From positions 1-64,000 of the forward strand of contig JAKAYA010000007.1 in the NCBI GenBank assembly GCA_021826965.1: 64,000 bases of DNA. Direction: 5' to 3'. Below, in pieces: positions 35,396 to 42,924 of this stretch. The stretch is from Nitrospirota bacterium (GTDB taxonomy: Bacteria > Nitrospirota > Leptospirillia > Leptospirillales > Leptospirillaceae). Made by a program: the position numbers and the translations under genes. Positions within the stretch are counted from its first letter, which is position 1; each line of letters opens with the position of its first letter. The notes below the pieces were generated by a model. The model did not search any database, was not told where the DNA came from, and saw nothing but the letters and a program-made list of their open reading frames with translations.

Positions 35396-35618
35396 CCCTG
35401 TAACCCGGTGGATATTTCACTGGAAGGGCCGGTCGGGCCGGTTTTACTTGCAGAAAAGCAGGGAAGGTGCGCGAAGAAGGCTGGACAACAGAGGAAGGGG
35501 CTCTGGAAGAGTCCACCGGGGAACGAAAGGACAGGCCGGGACCTTCAGCGATGAAGGAGCCCGTCCTGATTATTATCTTTGTTGCACTGGCACGGACCCT
35601 GTCCCGAAGGATCCGTGC
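35365..35618 (-). ncRNA. Candidate structured small RNA or attenuating leader (unrecognised family)
   Basis: A roughly 250-base minus-strand stretch without a supported ORF. From a -10-like TATAAC the predicted transcript opens with a 10-bp hairpin (35609-35618 with 35590-35599), then a long hairpin at 35529-35566 capped by CTTCA-TCGC-TGAAG. A perfect 9-bp long-range pairing CCCGGTGGA / TCCACCGGG joins 35512-35520 to 35404-35412, and the intrinsic terminator follows. I do not recognise RNase P RNA, tmRNA, 4.5S or 6S RNA features. It may be an independent small RNA or, because the dienelactone hydrolase gene begins 86 bases after the terminator on the same strand, a terminator-type leader. Confidence 0.5.
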
Positions 35619-35623
35619 TTTCT

Positions 35624-35656
35624 GTTATACGAAAAGATTCTGGAAAAATGATGGAA
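35624..35656 (-). promoter_or_regulatory. Putative promoter/operator of the candidate RNA, shared with the Spy-like gene
   Basis: On the minus strand TTCCATCATTTTTC begins at 35656, followed by C then AGAAT, seven bases later by TATAAC (35624-35629). The same 20-base block with one mismatch, at the same 27-base distance from a -10-like GATAAA, lies upstream of the Spy-like gene at 37844-37876. There is no sigma-70 -35 box, so an activator or another sigma factor is suggested. Confidence 0.5.
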
Positions 35657-35700
35657 AACGCATGAGACCCCCGTCACACTCTTCCGGTTCGGAATCGATC

Positions 35701-37185
35701 TCAGGAAGAAGCCTTTTCTTTCCAAAGCGAAAGGGGAATCGCCAGAATCCAGTCCCAAGAATTTGCGAGATAGATCGTGCCTCCGATAATGGTCGGGCTC
35801 ACAATGCCCATACGGCCTCCGATCCATTTTTTGGCCAATTCCTTCCCGGATTTCGGGTCCAGGACGTAAACGTGGTCCGCCCCGGCGATAAAAAGACGTC
35901 CGTAGGCGAAGGTCGGAGCCGATCGGGCGGAAGAAATACGGTTCCATTTCCAGATCCGTTTTCCGTTTCTCAGGTCCCGGGCTTCGTAGTCCCCGTTGAC
36001 GGGCGAACCCACATAGACGACATGTCCATGGATCATCGGAACACCTCCCTTGAACGCCGGCGGACGAGGACCTCTCCTCATCCTTTTTTCCCAGAGGGTT
36101 TTTCCGGTCTTTGCATCGAACGCTTCGATCACCGGCTGAAGCGTAACTCCTTTTCGGCCCCTTTCCGGTCGAGTGACCGTATCCATCACCACAATCCCTT
36201 GAGAGACAGTCGGAGACACATCCCCCATCCCTGTGTTCGCGGCACCCCGAATCGTCCGGCTCCACAAGACTTTGCCGCTCCTTGCATCCAGGCTATACAG
36301 ACGGGGCGGATCCGCCATCGAAAGATAGATCCGTCCGGAAGAATAGGCCGGACTCGACATGTTGTCGTTTCCTTTCAGGCGAGTCGTCCACAAAGTTTTT
36401 CCCGTCCTGCGGTCGAGTGCATGCACGCTCCCAGACCCCGTGGCAAAATAGAGGGTATTTCCATGAACGGCAGGCGTCGGCATGGCTTCTCCCACGGATC
36501 CATGGTGCCAGAGCAGCTGTCCGGTCTTGCGATCCAGCGCATAAATTCCGTTGTAGCTGACATCCATGCCACGAACCGCGTACCCCGTCGCCCGATAACG
36601 CACGACGTTGGCGAAATTGAACCCGACCCCTCCGGCGGAAAGATATACGAAACGGCCTTTCACGACCGGGTTTCCCATCAGGTGGTTTCCGACCGGACTG
36701 GTCCGCCAGACGAGCTGTCCCGTCCTGGCATTCAGAGCGTAAGCGAACATGTCGTCGGATTCGGCGTAGACAATACCGTCCACGATGGAAACTCCCAGGG
36801 CGTTCCCGTAGAATTGCGTCTGGACCGCCGCCGCTTCGACTTCCCCGTCAGTATGGGTCCCGAAGGGCTCTTTTTCCCGGAGAGGCCATGCGCGCGCTTC
36901 CGCGAATCGCCACCCCACTCCGTCGAAAAACCAGGAAGGTCCGCCCTTCTCTTGGAGAAAGGCGGCGTTATGTTCGGCATTGCCGTTCATCTGCTCCCAG
37001 GATTTCGGACCAAAAAACCGGTCTTTTCCTCTTGGAGCGTTCTGGGGCAGGTAGACCCTGGAGAAGGGACCTCCCGGGGCAACCGGCAAGGGTTCGTCCG
37101 CGGGAGACCTCCCTTGTCCCGACAGAACGAGACAAACAAAAAGAAAAAATGCCGCGACCGTCGAAAGGATCTTTCTTCTTCTCAC
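35701..37185 (-). CDS. Exported PQQ-like beta-propeller protein
   Basis: A 494-residue protein with signal peptide VRRRKILSTVAAFFLFVCLVLSGQGRSPADE. The mature chain has repeated propeller blades of the PQQ/BamB type: YALNARTGQLVWRTSPVGN, YALDRKTGQLLWHHGSVG, HALDRRTGKTLWTTRLKGN, YSLDARSGKVLWSRTIRG, EAFDAKTGKTLWEKRMRRG. Whether it binds PQQ as a dehydrogenase or is a scaffold cannot be told. The start is GTG at 37185 with GGAGG six bases upstream; the track start would run through the terminator of the Spy-like gene. No cytochrome domain is attached. Confidence 0.82.
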   Translation of the reverse strand: MRRRKILSTVAAFFLFVCLVLSGQGRSPADEPLPVAPGGPFSRVYLPQNAPRGKDRFFGPKSWEQMNGNAEHNAAFLQEKGGPSWFFDGVGWRFAEARAWPLREKEPFGTHTDGEVEAAAVQTQFYGNALGVSIVDGIVYAESDDMFAYALNARTGQLVWRTSPVGNHLMGNPVVKGRFVYLSAGGVGFNFANVVRYRATGYAVRGMDVSYNGIYALDRKTGQLLWHHGSVGEAMPTPAVHGNTLYFATGSGSVHALDRRTGKTLWTTRLKGNDNMSSPAYSSGRIYLSMADPPRLYSLDARSGKVLWSRTIRGAANTGMGDVSPTVSQGIVVMDTVTRPERGRKGVTLQPVIEAFDAKTGKTLWEKRMRRGPRPPAFKGGVPMIHGHVVYVGSPVNGDYEARDLRNGKRIWKWNRISSARSAPTFAYGRLFIAGADHVYVLDPKSGKELAKKWIGGRMGIVSPTIIGGTIYLANSWDWILAIPLSLWKEKASS

Positions 37186-37223
37186 GACACACCTCCGCTT
37201 CCGGACAGGACGTTCACCAAAAC

Positions 37224-37250
37224 GAAAAAAGGGCACCCCGAAGGTGCCCC
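37224..37250 (-). terminator. Intrinsic terminator of the Spy-like gene
   Basis: On the minus strand the stem GGGCACC / GGTGCCC with a short CTTCGG-type loop is followed by TTTTTT, 25 bases after the Spy-like stop. It separates that gene from the PQQ-like propeller gene. Confidence 0.88.
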
Positions 37251-37274
37251 CGTTCAGAGATGATCTTTCCGGCA

Positions 37275-37769
37275 TCACATACGATGGCCGGACTCCATCA
37301 TCCCGTGATGCATCATCATCATTTCCCTCCAGAGTTTCTTGACTTCCTCATACTGTTTTGGAGAAAGGATCAGATGCGCTTTTGAAACCATGTCGGCATA
37401 GCTGTGCAGAATAAGTTTCTTGTGTTCGAGAATCTTGTCCATATCCTTTTTGACATCGGAGGTATCGATCTTCCGGTGCATCATGTCGTTCATGATGTCC
37501 AGATGAAGCACCTTGATGTCCGCCTTTTCCATGATGACCGTCTTGCGGAATGACTCCTTGAGTTTCATGAGCCGGGTGACCTGCTCCCGGGATAGTCCCA
37601 GGCGATCCTGGTTCATCAGGTAAAACGGAATCGGTCCGCCATGCATCATCATGTGCATCATCATCCTGTGATGGTCCATATGGGCTTCCGCTCGAGAAAC
37701 TCCGGAAAAAATGATCATTCCGGCCGCCATCATAAAAACAAGGATCCCTCTGAGTCTGCCTTTCAACAT
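37275..37769 (-). CDS. Spy/CpxP-like periplasmic protein, Met- and His-rich
   Basis: A 164-residue exported protein: signal peptide MLKGRLRGILVFMMAAGMIIFSGVSRAEA, then a His/Met-rich stretch (HMDHHRMMMHMMMHGG), two long helices including LGLSREQVTRLMKLKESFRKTV and ILSPKQYEEVKKLWREM (the two LTxxQ-like elements of the family), and a His/Met-rich C-terminus. Spy and CpxP are periplasmic chaperones or stress reporters induced by envelope damage and metals; the Met/His ends here suggest copper or other soft-metal binding. The ATG at 37769 has GGAGG at five bases. It lies directly downstream of an OmpR-type two-component pair and is followed by its own terminator. Confidence 0.78.
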   Translation of the reverse strand: MLKGRLRGILVFMMAAGMIIFSGVSRAEAHMDHHRMMMHMMMHGGPIPFYLMNQDRLGLSREQVTRLMKLKESFRKTVIMEKADIKVLHLDIMNDMMHRKIDTSDVKKDMDKILEHKKLILHSYADMVSKAHLILSPKQYEEVKKLWREMMMMHHGMMESGHRM

Positions 37770-37843
37770 GTCTGCCTCCAGTCATTAATGAATGGGAGTT
37801 TGCAGGAGAGGACCCGGGAGTCCACCCTTTTCGTAGCCCATCC

Positions 37844-37876
37844 TTTATCTCCCAGAATTCTTGAAAAATGATGGAA
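37844..37876 (-). promoter_or_regulatory. Putative promoter/operator of the Spy-like gene
   Basis: TTCCATCATTTTTC at 37876, then A, AGAAT, seven bases, and GATAAA (37844-37849) on the minus strand. It lies about 75 bases before the Spy-like ATG and just after the histidine kinase stop, and nearly duplicates the element before the candidate RNA at 35624-35656. Confidence 0.5.
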
Positions 37877-37888
37877 GAGTGTTCGATC

Positions 37889-39313
37889 TCAGACAGGAAG
37901 CTCGATCAGAAGCTCCGTGCCCGTCTGTTCCAGTCCCGCTTCCTTCAGGTTTCGAACAGATAGCGTTCCTCCGTGTACCCGGACGATCGCTGCCATGATG
38001 ACGGATCCCAGACCGAGGGAAATCTCCGAATTCGACAGGGTCCGGTCGATTGAAAATCGTCTCGTCCGGCGTTTCCCGAAGTTTGCGGCTTCATCCGGTT
38101 CGATGCCCGGTCCGTCGTCGAGCACGCGGATCCTGGCCCGATGAAGACCGTCTTCCGCCTTGATTCGTTCGACCGTCACCTCGATCGAAGTCCGGGCATA
38201 CTTTCGGGCGTTCTGCAGGGCATTTCTGAAGAGCCGCTTGAGAAGAATCGGATCCCCGACGACCTTGACCGGTTTCGGATCCGAAACGAGCCTGCTGAAA
38301 ATGGGGTGGTTTCTTTTCGGATCGTTTTCTTCCCGCTGCTGGATTTCCGCCTTGAGAAGCTGGGTGAGGTCGACCTCTTCGGCCGTTTTTCGATATCGGG
38401 GATCCCCCACTTCCGCGATAAAGAACAGGTCGTCGATCATACGCAGAAAATAGTGGCTCTCCGCCTGAATAATCCGGACGAACCGCTCCCTTTCTCCTTC
38501 GGACATCGCTCCTCCATAGGAGAGAAGCGTATCGGCCGAAGCCCGAAGGCTCGTCATCGGGGTACGCAAGTCATGCCCCAGTTCCTGCAACAGTTCCTGC
38601 CTCGCCCGATCGGTCTCTTCGACGCGCGCTACCAGACGTTCGATCGCGTCTGCCATCCGGTTGAAATCCGTCATGAGGCTTCCCGCCTCGTCGAGGCGGG
38701 TAATCGGAAACCTCGCTTTCAGGTCACCCCGTTCGAGACGTCCGAGAACATCCTTCGCCTGCAGGGATTTTTGTCGAAGATAGACGAACGTGATCAACAG
38801 ACCCGCGAAGGCAGAGGCCGCCATCGTTCCAAAAAGGAAAACCGACTGACCGAGTAGCGTTCTCTGAATGGCGCCGGCGTTGGGAATACGTACCATGAGA
38901 AACGTGGGAACGTAAGAATCCAGCCGGATGATCATGTAATCCGGTGTCAGATGAAACGGCCGATAGTGGGCGACAATGCCGTGAACCTTCCGGGGTTTGA
39001 CCAGCGATTTCCACTCCACCGGAAGAGGACCGTAAGGAGAGGTTTCGGCGTAGATCTCCCCGTCCTGCCCCACGATCCAGACGGGCATGATCCCAAGCCC
39101 CAGCTTGATCCTCATCGCTTCGAAAACCTGAAGAGTCGCCTGATAGGGGCCTCCCCGTTCGATCACGCGCGCCATGAACTTCAGAGCCGGGTTCTGGACA
39201 GGGCCTTCCCCGGCCTCGTTCAGGCTCCGGATTCCTGTAATGATCGCGGCACCCAGAACAAAGGAGACAGAAAGACTGATGAGAAGCAGTTGCAGGAAAA
39301 GTTTTCGGTTCAA
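37889..39313 (-). CDS. Membrane sensor histidine kinase
   Basis: A 474-residue kinase. Transmembrane helices at about residues 5-27 and 158-180 flank a 130-residue periplasmic sensor, followed by a HAMP-like linker (RLERGDLKARFPITRLDEAGSLMTDFNRMADAI), the H-box LGHDLRTPMTSLRASADTLL, N-box LFRNALQNARKYA and G1 box DDGPGI. The response regulator gene ends 12 bases upstream. Topology is like CpxA, CusS and similar envelope or metal sensors. The next gene is Spy-like, which supports an envelope-stress role, but the signal is unknown. Confidence 0.9.
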   Translation of the reverse strand: MNRKLFLQLLLISLSVSFVLGAAIITGIRSLNEAGEGPVQNPALKFMARVIERGGPYQATLQVFEAMRIKLGLGIMPVWIVGQDGEIYAETSPYGPLPVEWKSLVKPRKVHGIVAHYRPFHLTPDYMIIRLDSYVPTFLMVRIPNAGAIQRTLLGQSVFLFGTMAASAFAGLLITFVYLRQKSLQAKDVLGRLERGDLKARFPITRLDEAGSLMTDFNRMADAIERLVARVEETDRARQELLQELGHDLRTPMTSLRASADTLLSYGGAMSEGERERFVRIIQAESHYFLRMIDDLFFIAEVGDPRYRKTAEEVDLTQLLKAEIQQREENDPKRNHPIFSRLVSDPKPVKVVGDPILLKRLFRNALQNARKYARTSIEVTVERIKAEDGLHRARIRVLDDGPGIEPDEAANFGKRRTRRFSIDRTLSNSEISLGLGSVIMAAIVRVHGGTLSVRNLKEAGLEQTGTELLIELPV

Positions 39314-39324
39314 GACAGGCCATC

Positions 39325-39993
39325 CTAGGCTTCCAGGCGATAACCGACGCCATAGACCGGCTGGATCTGGATCCGGTTGTCGGCGACTTCCCGAATTTTC
39401 TTTCGCAGATGGGAGAGATGGGAATCGATGGTACGGTCGTACATTTCCGACTGGTCGGACAAAGCGTCGAGGATCTCCTCACGGGTCACCACTTCCCCGC
39501 CTCTCCGGACCAGAATGCTGAAAATCTCAAACTCCTTCCGGCCCAATGAAAGCTCTGCGCCATCGACCCACGCCAGTCTTTCAGACCGGTTGATACGAAT
39601 GTTCCGGTAAGTCACCCAAGTGCTCCGGTTGGCTTTTCTCTCCACCAGCCGGTCCATCCGCGCCGTCAGTTCATCGAGGCCGAAGGGTTTTCGGATGTAG
39701 TCGTCCGCTCCCATGGACAGGGCGCGGACGGCCGAAGGTTCGTCGGTCCTTGCTGTCACCATCAGGATGGGGACGACAAGGTCCTTCTCACGAAGGCGCC
39801 TGCAAAGCTCGAACCCGGTGCCATCAGGAAGCTGGACATCCAGGAGGATCATGTCGTATTTCCCTTCCGACAATCGCTTCCATCCCTTCTCGAGTGAACC
39901 GACCGAATCGATCGAATATCCCCGGTAAGGGAGACTCATCACGAGGGTCTGGGAAATGACCGGATCGTCCTCGACCAGAAGAACATTCTTCAC
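39325..39993 (-). CDS. OmpR/PhoB-family response regulator
   Basis: A 222-residue regulator. The receiver domain has VLLVEDDPVISQTL, the phosphoacceptor aspartate in MILLDVQLPDGTGFELC, the Thr of MVTARTDE and the Lys of YIRKPFGLDEL. The C-terminal winged helix shows LSLGRKEFEIFSILVRRGGEVVTREEILDAL and the recognition segment TIDSHLSHLRKKIREVADNRIQIQPVYGVGYRLE. It is cotranscribed with the kinase. A likely target is the Spy-like gene and the repeated TTCCATCATTTTTC element. Confidence 0.93.
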   Translation of the reverse strand: MKNVLLVEDDPVISQTLVMSLPYRGYSIDSVGSLEKGWKRLSEGKYDMILLDVQLPDGTGFELCRRLREKDLVVPILMVTARTDEPSAVRALSMGADDYIRKPFGLDELTARMDRLVERKANRSTWVTYRNIRINRSERLAWVDGAELSLGRKEFEIFSILVRRGGEVVTREEILDALSDQSEMYDRTIDSHLSHLRKKIREVADNRIQIQPVYGVGYRLEA

Positions 39994-40047
39994 GCATCAA
40001 ACCTCCCGGAGACCTGGAATTCCGTCAGAAACCCACCCGCGGGGCAT

Positions 40048-40683
40048 TCAATAGCGGATTTGCTGAACACGGGACCAGCAAACCCGGTTATCGGAAAAAT
40101 CCAGGGCTTCGAGATGAGCCGATATCACTCGCCCCTTCTCCATGGAGAAATGGGCAACCACGCCGAAATCTGCCCCGATCACCCGTCCGGGAGCATGAAG
40201 GGTGGAACTTCTGGCGTGCTGCATCTGGAACAGGCGTTCTTCCGACAGTGCCCGTCGTTTGACTTCCGAAGCGGTCACGTACTGGACAGAACGGGAATTC
40301 ACGAGACGGTCCACCAGAAATTCCCGAAAAAGGATCATGGCGCGTCTGGCATCTTCCCTTTCCTGAAAAAGACGGCGGGAATGCATCTGTCCGATCCCGC
40401 CTCCCGGTGGACGACGAAAGCTTCCCCCGACTTCGCCCACTTCGACAGCCGGATAGGAATTCCCGGGTTCGCATCGGGCCAGACCCCGAATCAGATCGAT
40501 TCCCGTACTTCTTGCCGCCTCCCGGATTGCGGCCTCTCCGTTCCCTTCCGGAGAAGTGGCGCACCCTCCCTGGATCACCATCGTCAGAACAGTGACGAGA
40601 AAAGCGAACCATTGGTGGATCTTTTGTTTTCCTTTCTCCCTCTGTTTTTCCTTCAAATCAAGAGCAAGTCCTTTTTCGCTCAT
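40048..40683 (-). CDS. LpoB-like lipoprotein (penicillin-binding protein activator family)
   Basis: A 211-residue predicted lipoprotein: hydrophobic WFAFLVTVLTMVIQGG before the lipobox cysteine (QGGC). The C-terminal half (FLVDRLVNSRSVQYVTASEVKRRALSEERL, GRVIGADFGVVAHFS, LEALDFSDNRVCWSRVQQIRY) resembles the LpoB fold, in which the LpoB family activates bifunctional PBP1 at the outer membrane. The ORF track starts at 40983 and runs through a tRNA gene, which is not credible; the ATG at 40683 lies after it. A class A PBP gene occurs at 58.3 kb. The family call is by pattern and moderate. Confidence 0.6.
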   Translation of the reverse strand: MSEKGLALDLKEKQREKGKQKIHQWFAFLVTVLTMVIQGGCATSPEGNGEAAIREAARSTGIDLIRGLARCEPGNSYPAVEVGEVGGSFRRPPGGGIGQMHSRRLFQEREDARRAMILFREFLVDRLVNSRSVQYVTASEVKRRALSEERLFQMQHARSSTLHAPGRVIGADFGVVAHFSMEKGRVISAHLEALDFSDNRVCWSRVQQIRY

Positions 40684-40771
40684 CCTTCGGGGCAATCCTT
40701 TCGAACCAATCCTCTGAATATTGGACGATGCACGCGGCGATTGGAAACGGGACAACGGTCGGATGGAAAAC

Positions 40772-40848
40772 TGGTCGGGGCGAAAGGATTTGAACCTTCG
40801 ACTCCCTGCTCCCAAAGCAGGTGCGCTACCAGGCTGCGCCACGCCCCG
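40772..40848 (-). tRNA. tRNA-Pro (anticodon TGG)
   Basis: On the minus strand a 77-base cloverleaf: acceptor CGGGGCG / CGCCCCG, D-arm GCGCAGCCTGGTAGCGC, anticodon arm CCTGC-TTTGGGA-GCAGG with anticodon TGG (reads CCA and related proline codons), T-arm GGTTCAAATCC and discriminator A. The 3' CCA is genomically encoded (40772-40774). Confidence 0.95.
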
Positions 40849-40992
40849 TTTGACAGGATAAAACCGATACGCAAGGATTATAAAGGATTCTGTACGGTCA
40901 TTTCCAGCAGGCCGATCCGGACAGAGAGCCGAATCGCTTACGGGATTGTCCCTCTTTACCGGTTCAGGCCATAATGGATGCAAAGGGGAGTC

Positions 40993-41982
40993 ATGCGTTT
41001 TCCCTCAAGAACACCAACACATAAGGTGAAAATGCCTCGTTTCTTCTGGATCTTGCGAACGATTTTTCTTTTCCTTTTGTTGCCCGTCGCCGGGTGCTCG
41101 ACTCCCCAGATCGTTCTTCACGACACGATAAACCCTCCGATTCGGTTGGAAAATGCACAAAAAATCGGCGTTCTGATCTGGCCTTTGAACAGTCCGGAAA
41201 ATCGGCTGTTCAAGAAAACGATGATCCGGAACCTGGAGTCCATCGGCGGGATCCGGGCCATTCCGGTCGATTTTCCTTCCGGCTTTTCGGACAATCCGGT
41301 TTCCCTGGAAAATCTGTCCCACATCACGCAGTCCAATGTTCTTATATTGCTTCACATCCTGTCCCATACCATCAAGGACGAAGCCATTTCGAGCAGCGGG
41401 AAATGCTCCAGTCCATCCTGCAACGTTCTTTCGGTTCCAATGTGGATTCGTCACAACAGAATGAAGTTCCATATCGCCATCGTCCAGGTTTTTCCGTACA
41501 GGATTTTTCTCGACAAGACGATCGAAACGGGAAATGAAACACGAAAAGTACCCCTTTCCCTTTTCAACCGCCACTTTGAACCACAAAAGATATTGAATCT
41601 CAAACTCTACGGGAAAATTTCCCAACATATCGCCTATCTTCTCTATCCGGTAAAAATTACGCTCAAAAGACCTTTCTACCCGTTCGACCGATATTCCCGC
41701 AGAGCCTTCAAAAGCCTGCAGGAGCAAAAAAGGAGGCTCGCCCTTTTTTTTCTGAACTCCGACTACTCTCTGTATCTTAAAAAAAAGAAAAACCCGCCCT
41801 ATCAGCTCTATTTCGATCTGGGCGTCGTATACGAAAACCTCGGATTTTATTCCCTGTCGGATTTTTATTATAAAAAAGGTCTCAACATCAAAAACAAACG
41901 CATCTTCGTTCGTCTGGAACATCAAGTCCGTTCGCTACTCGTTTATTTTATCGGCATCAATTTCTTTGAGGAAGGGTCCTGA
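40993..41982 (+). CDS. Predicted lipoprotein of unknown function
   Basis: About 329 residues with signal WILRTIFLFLLLPVAGC (lipobox VAGC). The mature protein is Lys-, Ile- and Phe-rich with segments such as KIGVLIWPLNSPENRLFKKTMIRNLESIGGIRAI. The C-terminal YQLYFDLGVVYENLGFYSLSDFYYKKGLNIK looks like a TPR-type helical pair. Codon use and base composition are visibly more AT-rich than the neighbours, suggesting different ancestry. Start choice is between ATG 40993 (AAGGGG upstream), 40978 and 41032. It is divergent from tRNA-Pro and just upstream of the HTH-MBL gene. I do not recognise a family. Confidence 0.6.
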   Translation: MRFPSRTPTHKVKMPRFFWILRTIFLFLLLPVAGCSTPQIVLHDTINPPIRLENAQKIGVLIWPLNSPENRLFKKTMIRNLESIGGIRAIPVDFPSGFSDNPVSLENLSHITQSNVLILLHILSHTIKDEAISSSGKCSSPSCNVLSVPMWIRHNRMKFHIAIVQVFPYRIFLDKTIETGNETRKVPLSLFNRHFEPQKILNLKLYGKISQHIAYLLYPVKITLKRPFYPFDRYSRRAFKSLQEQKRRLALFFLNSDYSLYLKKKKNPPYQLYFDLGVVYENLGFYSLSDFYYKKGLNIKNKRIFVRLEHQVRSLLVYFIGINFFEEGS

Positions 41983-41986
41983 ATCA

Positions 41987-42865
41987 ATGACAGTCAATTT
42001 CGAACTGGAGGACCAGTTTTCCGACGTGTTGAAGAAATTCCGGTACGGAAGAAAAATGGGGCTCCGGAACTTGTCGGAACTGACGGGAATCGCTCCTGAC
42101 ATCTTACGAAACGCGGAGTCGGGAACGTATCTCCCGTCGGACAACGAATGGCATCTCCTGGGACAGGCCTTGGGCTTCGAGGGCTCGGTGATGCAGAAAT
42201 TGCATTTCTCGCCGGACCACACCCCTCACCCCGTTCTTCCTCCACAAATCGTTCCCGTCGGGGAATCCTATCATGGCTATGCCGTCTGGACCTATGTCGT
42301 CCTCCATCCGCAAGATCCGGGAAGAGCCCTCCTGATCGACACGGGTGGTATCGGCAACCGTCTTCTTGAAACCATCGATGATCTGGACGTGACTCTCGAT
42401 GGAATATTATTGACTCATGGACATTCGGATCATGCCGGGGACTTGTCACGCCTTGGAAAACGGCTGCCGGAAGCCGTCTTCCTGTCAGAAGCCGATGTTC
42501 CATTGCTCGATGCTCCGATTCCCTTGCATCTTCAAAGAAGGGAGCCGGAAGCCGTGTCGGACGGGTTTTTCCGCAAAGGCTGGAAAATCGACGTTTACCC
42601 TGCGAACGGACATACGGCCGGTTCCGTCGCCTATCACCTCGGGGGGGTGGTCTTCGTCGGAGACGGGATATTCTGCGGATCCTGCGGAAAACCGGATACA
42701 CCCGGCGACTTCCCCGCCTCTCTCGCTTCGGTCAAGAGGCTTCTGGACGGGCTTCTTCCCTCGACGATTATTGTTTCCGGACATGGACCTTACACAACGG
42801 TGGGACAGGAGCGGGAGTGGAACCCATTCTACGGGGCTGCCATCGAATTGGGAGGAAAGAAATAA
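41987..42865 (+). CDS. Metallo-beta-lactamase-fold hydrolase with N-terminal HTH
   Basis: A 292-residue protein. Residues about 10-65 (KKFRYGRKMGLRNLSELTGIAPDILRNAESGTYLPSDNEWHLLGQALGF) form an XRE/Cro-type helix-turn-helix. From about residue 85 follows an MBL hydrolase: LLIDTGGIG, the metal motif THGHSDHAGD (H-x-H-x-D-H), NGHTAGSVAYHL, VFVGDGIF and VSGHGPYTTVG. The MBL part resembles glyoxalase II-like thiolesterases. A DNA-binding domain fused to a hydrolase suggests a regulator whose fold senses or processes a ligand, but this is inference. The stop of the preceding lipoprotein gene is four bases before the ATG. Confidence 0.78.
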   Translation: MTVNFELEDQFSDVLKKFRYGRKMGLRNLSELTGIAPDILRNAESGTYLPSDNEWHLLGQALGFEGSVMQKLHFSPDHTPHPVLPPQIVPVGESYHGYAVWTYVVLHPQDPGRALLIDTGGIGNRLLETIDDLDVTLDGILLTHGHSDHAGDLSRLGKRLPEAVFLSEADVPLLDAPIPLHLQRREPEAVSDGFFRKGWKIDVYPANGHTAGSVAYHLGGVVFVGDGIFCGSCGKPDTPGDFPASLASVKRLLDGLLPSTIIVSGHGPYTTVGQEREWNPFYGAAIELGGKK

Positions 42866-42907
42866 AATCGGAGGCCGGATGAAAAATAGGAAATCTCCCG
42901 GCCTCCG
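42860..42907 (-). terminator. Terminator of the ATP synthase operon
   Basis: A perfect 10-bp stem CGGAGGCCGG / CCGGCCTCCG with a 19-base loop, between the convergent MBL and atpC genes. On the minus strand it is followed by ATTTTATTT, a modest U-rich tract. On the plus strand there is no such tract. Confidence 0.7.
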
Positions 42908-42924
42908 TTCGCGGATTATGATCC

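Noticed and set aside
35365-35618. RNase P RNA, tmRNA, 4.5S RNA or 6S RNA at the structured locus
   Set aside because: None of their conserved core sequences are visible; length and terminator alone are not enough, so it is left as an unknown family.
35467-37263. 598-residue plus-strand ORF
   Set aside because: It is the antisense shadow of the PQQ-like gene; composition is Arg/Pro/Ser-rich with no domain, and the minus strand has a signal peptide and propeller repeats.
40684-40983. 5' part of the 311-residue minus-strand ORF 40048..40983
   Set aside because: It runs straight through a complete tRNA-Pro cloverleaf. The lipoprotein start lies after the tRNA at 40683.
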